Shown in pieces: positions 5,255 through 5,693 of a stretch of 5,693 nucleotides of DNA. The stretch comes from Parvularcula sp. (lineage in GTDB: Bacteria; Pseudomonadota; Alphaproteobacteria; Caulobacterales; Parvularculaceae). The position numbers and the translations under genes were made by a program. How positions within the stretch are numbered: position 1 is the first letter of the stretch; every line of letters starts with the position of its first letter. The notes under the pieces were generated by a model, which worked only from the letters and a program-made list of their open reading frames with translations, was not told where the DNA came from and made no database searches. The stretch lies in assembly GCA_003506635.1 (NCBI GenBank), contig DNZB01000221.1, positions 1 through 5,693 on the forward strand, in the 5' to 3' direction.

Positions 5255-5674
5255 ATGGCGAACGGATTTTCGGGCGGGTGCCTGTGCGGGGCGGTGCGAT
5301 ACAGCTGCGACGGCGACCCCATCATGGCGGGACACTGCCATTGCGAAGACTGCCGTCGCTCCAGCGGCAGCGGTCATTCCTCGCATCTGGCGGTTCCTGA
5401 AGGCGCCGTGACGATGGCAGGGGCGACGACGGGATATTCCCGCGCCGCCGACAGCGGCAATCTTGTAACGCGCCATTTCTGCCCGACTTGCGGCGCGGCG
5501 GTTTATAGCACCAATCCCGCGATGGCGGGTCTTGTGTTCTTGCGCGCTTCCAGTCTCGACGATCTCGAAGTTTTCAAGCCGCAAATGCATGTCTTTGCGG
5601 GCCGCGCCGCCAGCTGGGACCAACCCGGCGGCGGGCTGCCTTCGTTCGAAAAAATGCCGCCCGGAATGAATTAG
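5255..5674 (+). CDS. GFA/CENP-V family zinc protein
   Basis: Small cytosolic Zn-binding protein of the family named after glutathione-dependent formaldehyde-activating enzyme (Gfa); most members have no proven activity. 139 residues, normal length. Visible ligands: GGCLCGAVRY (7-16; Cys9, Cys11), GHCHCEDCRRSSG (26-38; Cys28, Cys30, Cys33), and FCPTCGA (75-81; Cys76, Cys79), the complete seven-cysteine pattern for two zincs. The ATG at 5255 is preferred over the in-frame GTG at 5252 because of ribosome-site spacing. The gene is divergent from hxlR with a shared operator, so it is likely induced by the signal that regulator reads. A role in aldehyde or thiol-adduct detoxification is inference; Gfa itself is disputed as an enzyme, and the family name should not be taken as the function. 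Confidence 0.93.
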   Translation: MANGFSGGCLCGAVRYSCDGDPIMAGHCHCEDCRRSSGSGHSSHLAVPEGAVTMAGATTGYSRAADSGNLVTRHFCPTCGAAVYSTNPAMAGLVFLRASSLDDLEVFKPQMHVFAGRAASWDQPGGGLPSFEKMPPGMN

Positions 5675-5693
5675 GGCTTGTTGAGATTCAGGA

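Overview
The window is high-GC, gene-dense chromosomal DNA from an alphaproteobacterium. Evidence for this is the pairing of a DUF299/PpsR kinase gene divergent from hemE, the use of hemJ and coq7, a TTAA-N7-TTAA (CtrA-type) motif and GANTC (CcrM-type) sites. The lineage within the class cannot be fixed by eye; a Caulobacterales- or Parvularculales-like organism is a guess. No mobile element, CRISPR array, tRNA or rRNA was seen.

Left part (1-1296): the minus strand carries a nearly complete ppsR (PEP synthase / pyruvate phosphate dikinase regulatory kinase) that runs off the left edge. It is followed by a 457-base non-coding stretch and then hemE on the plus strand. In Caulobacter crescentus the mapped replication origin lies in this position beside hemE. 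The stretch has an AT-rich block (1223-1270), a CtrA-type box with a GANTC site inside it, two degenerate DnaA-box-like 9-mers, and seven GGGAAA/TTTCCC hexamers that I do not find elsewhere in the window. I read it as a probable chromosomal origin (oriC); this is the most interesting part of the window.

Middle (1297-3899): hemE and hemJ form a plus-strand haem-synthesis operon (5-base gap). It converges, with only 6 bases between stop codons, on a minus-strand pair dsbB-coq7 (9-base gap). Coq7 makes ubiquinone and DsbB uses ubiquinone to re-oxidise the periplasmic disulfide system, so that pair makes functional sense.

Right part (3972-5674): minus-strand exoD (membrane protein linked to exopolysaccharide) and hxlR (MarR-like HTH regulator with an N-terminal Cys) are followed by a divergent plus-strand gene of the GFA/CENP-V zinc family. 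The 98-101 base hxlR/gfa gap holds a near-perfect 20-bp palindrome flanked symmetrically by two TATGAT -10 elements, so one regulator probably controls both genes. This looks like a small aldehyde- or electrophile-responsive module.
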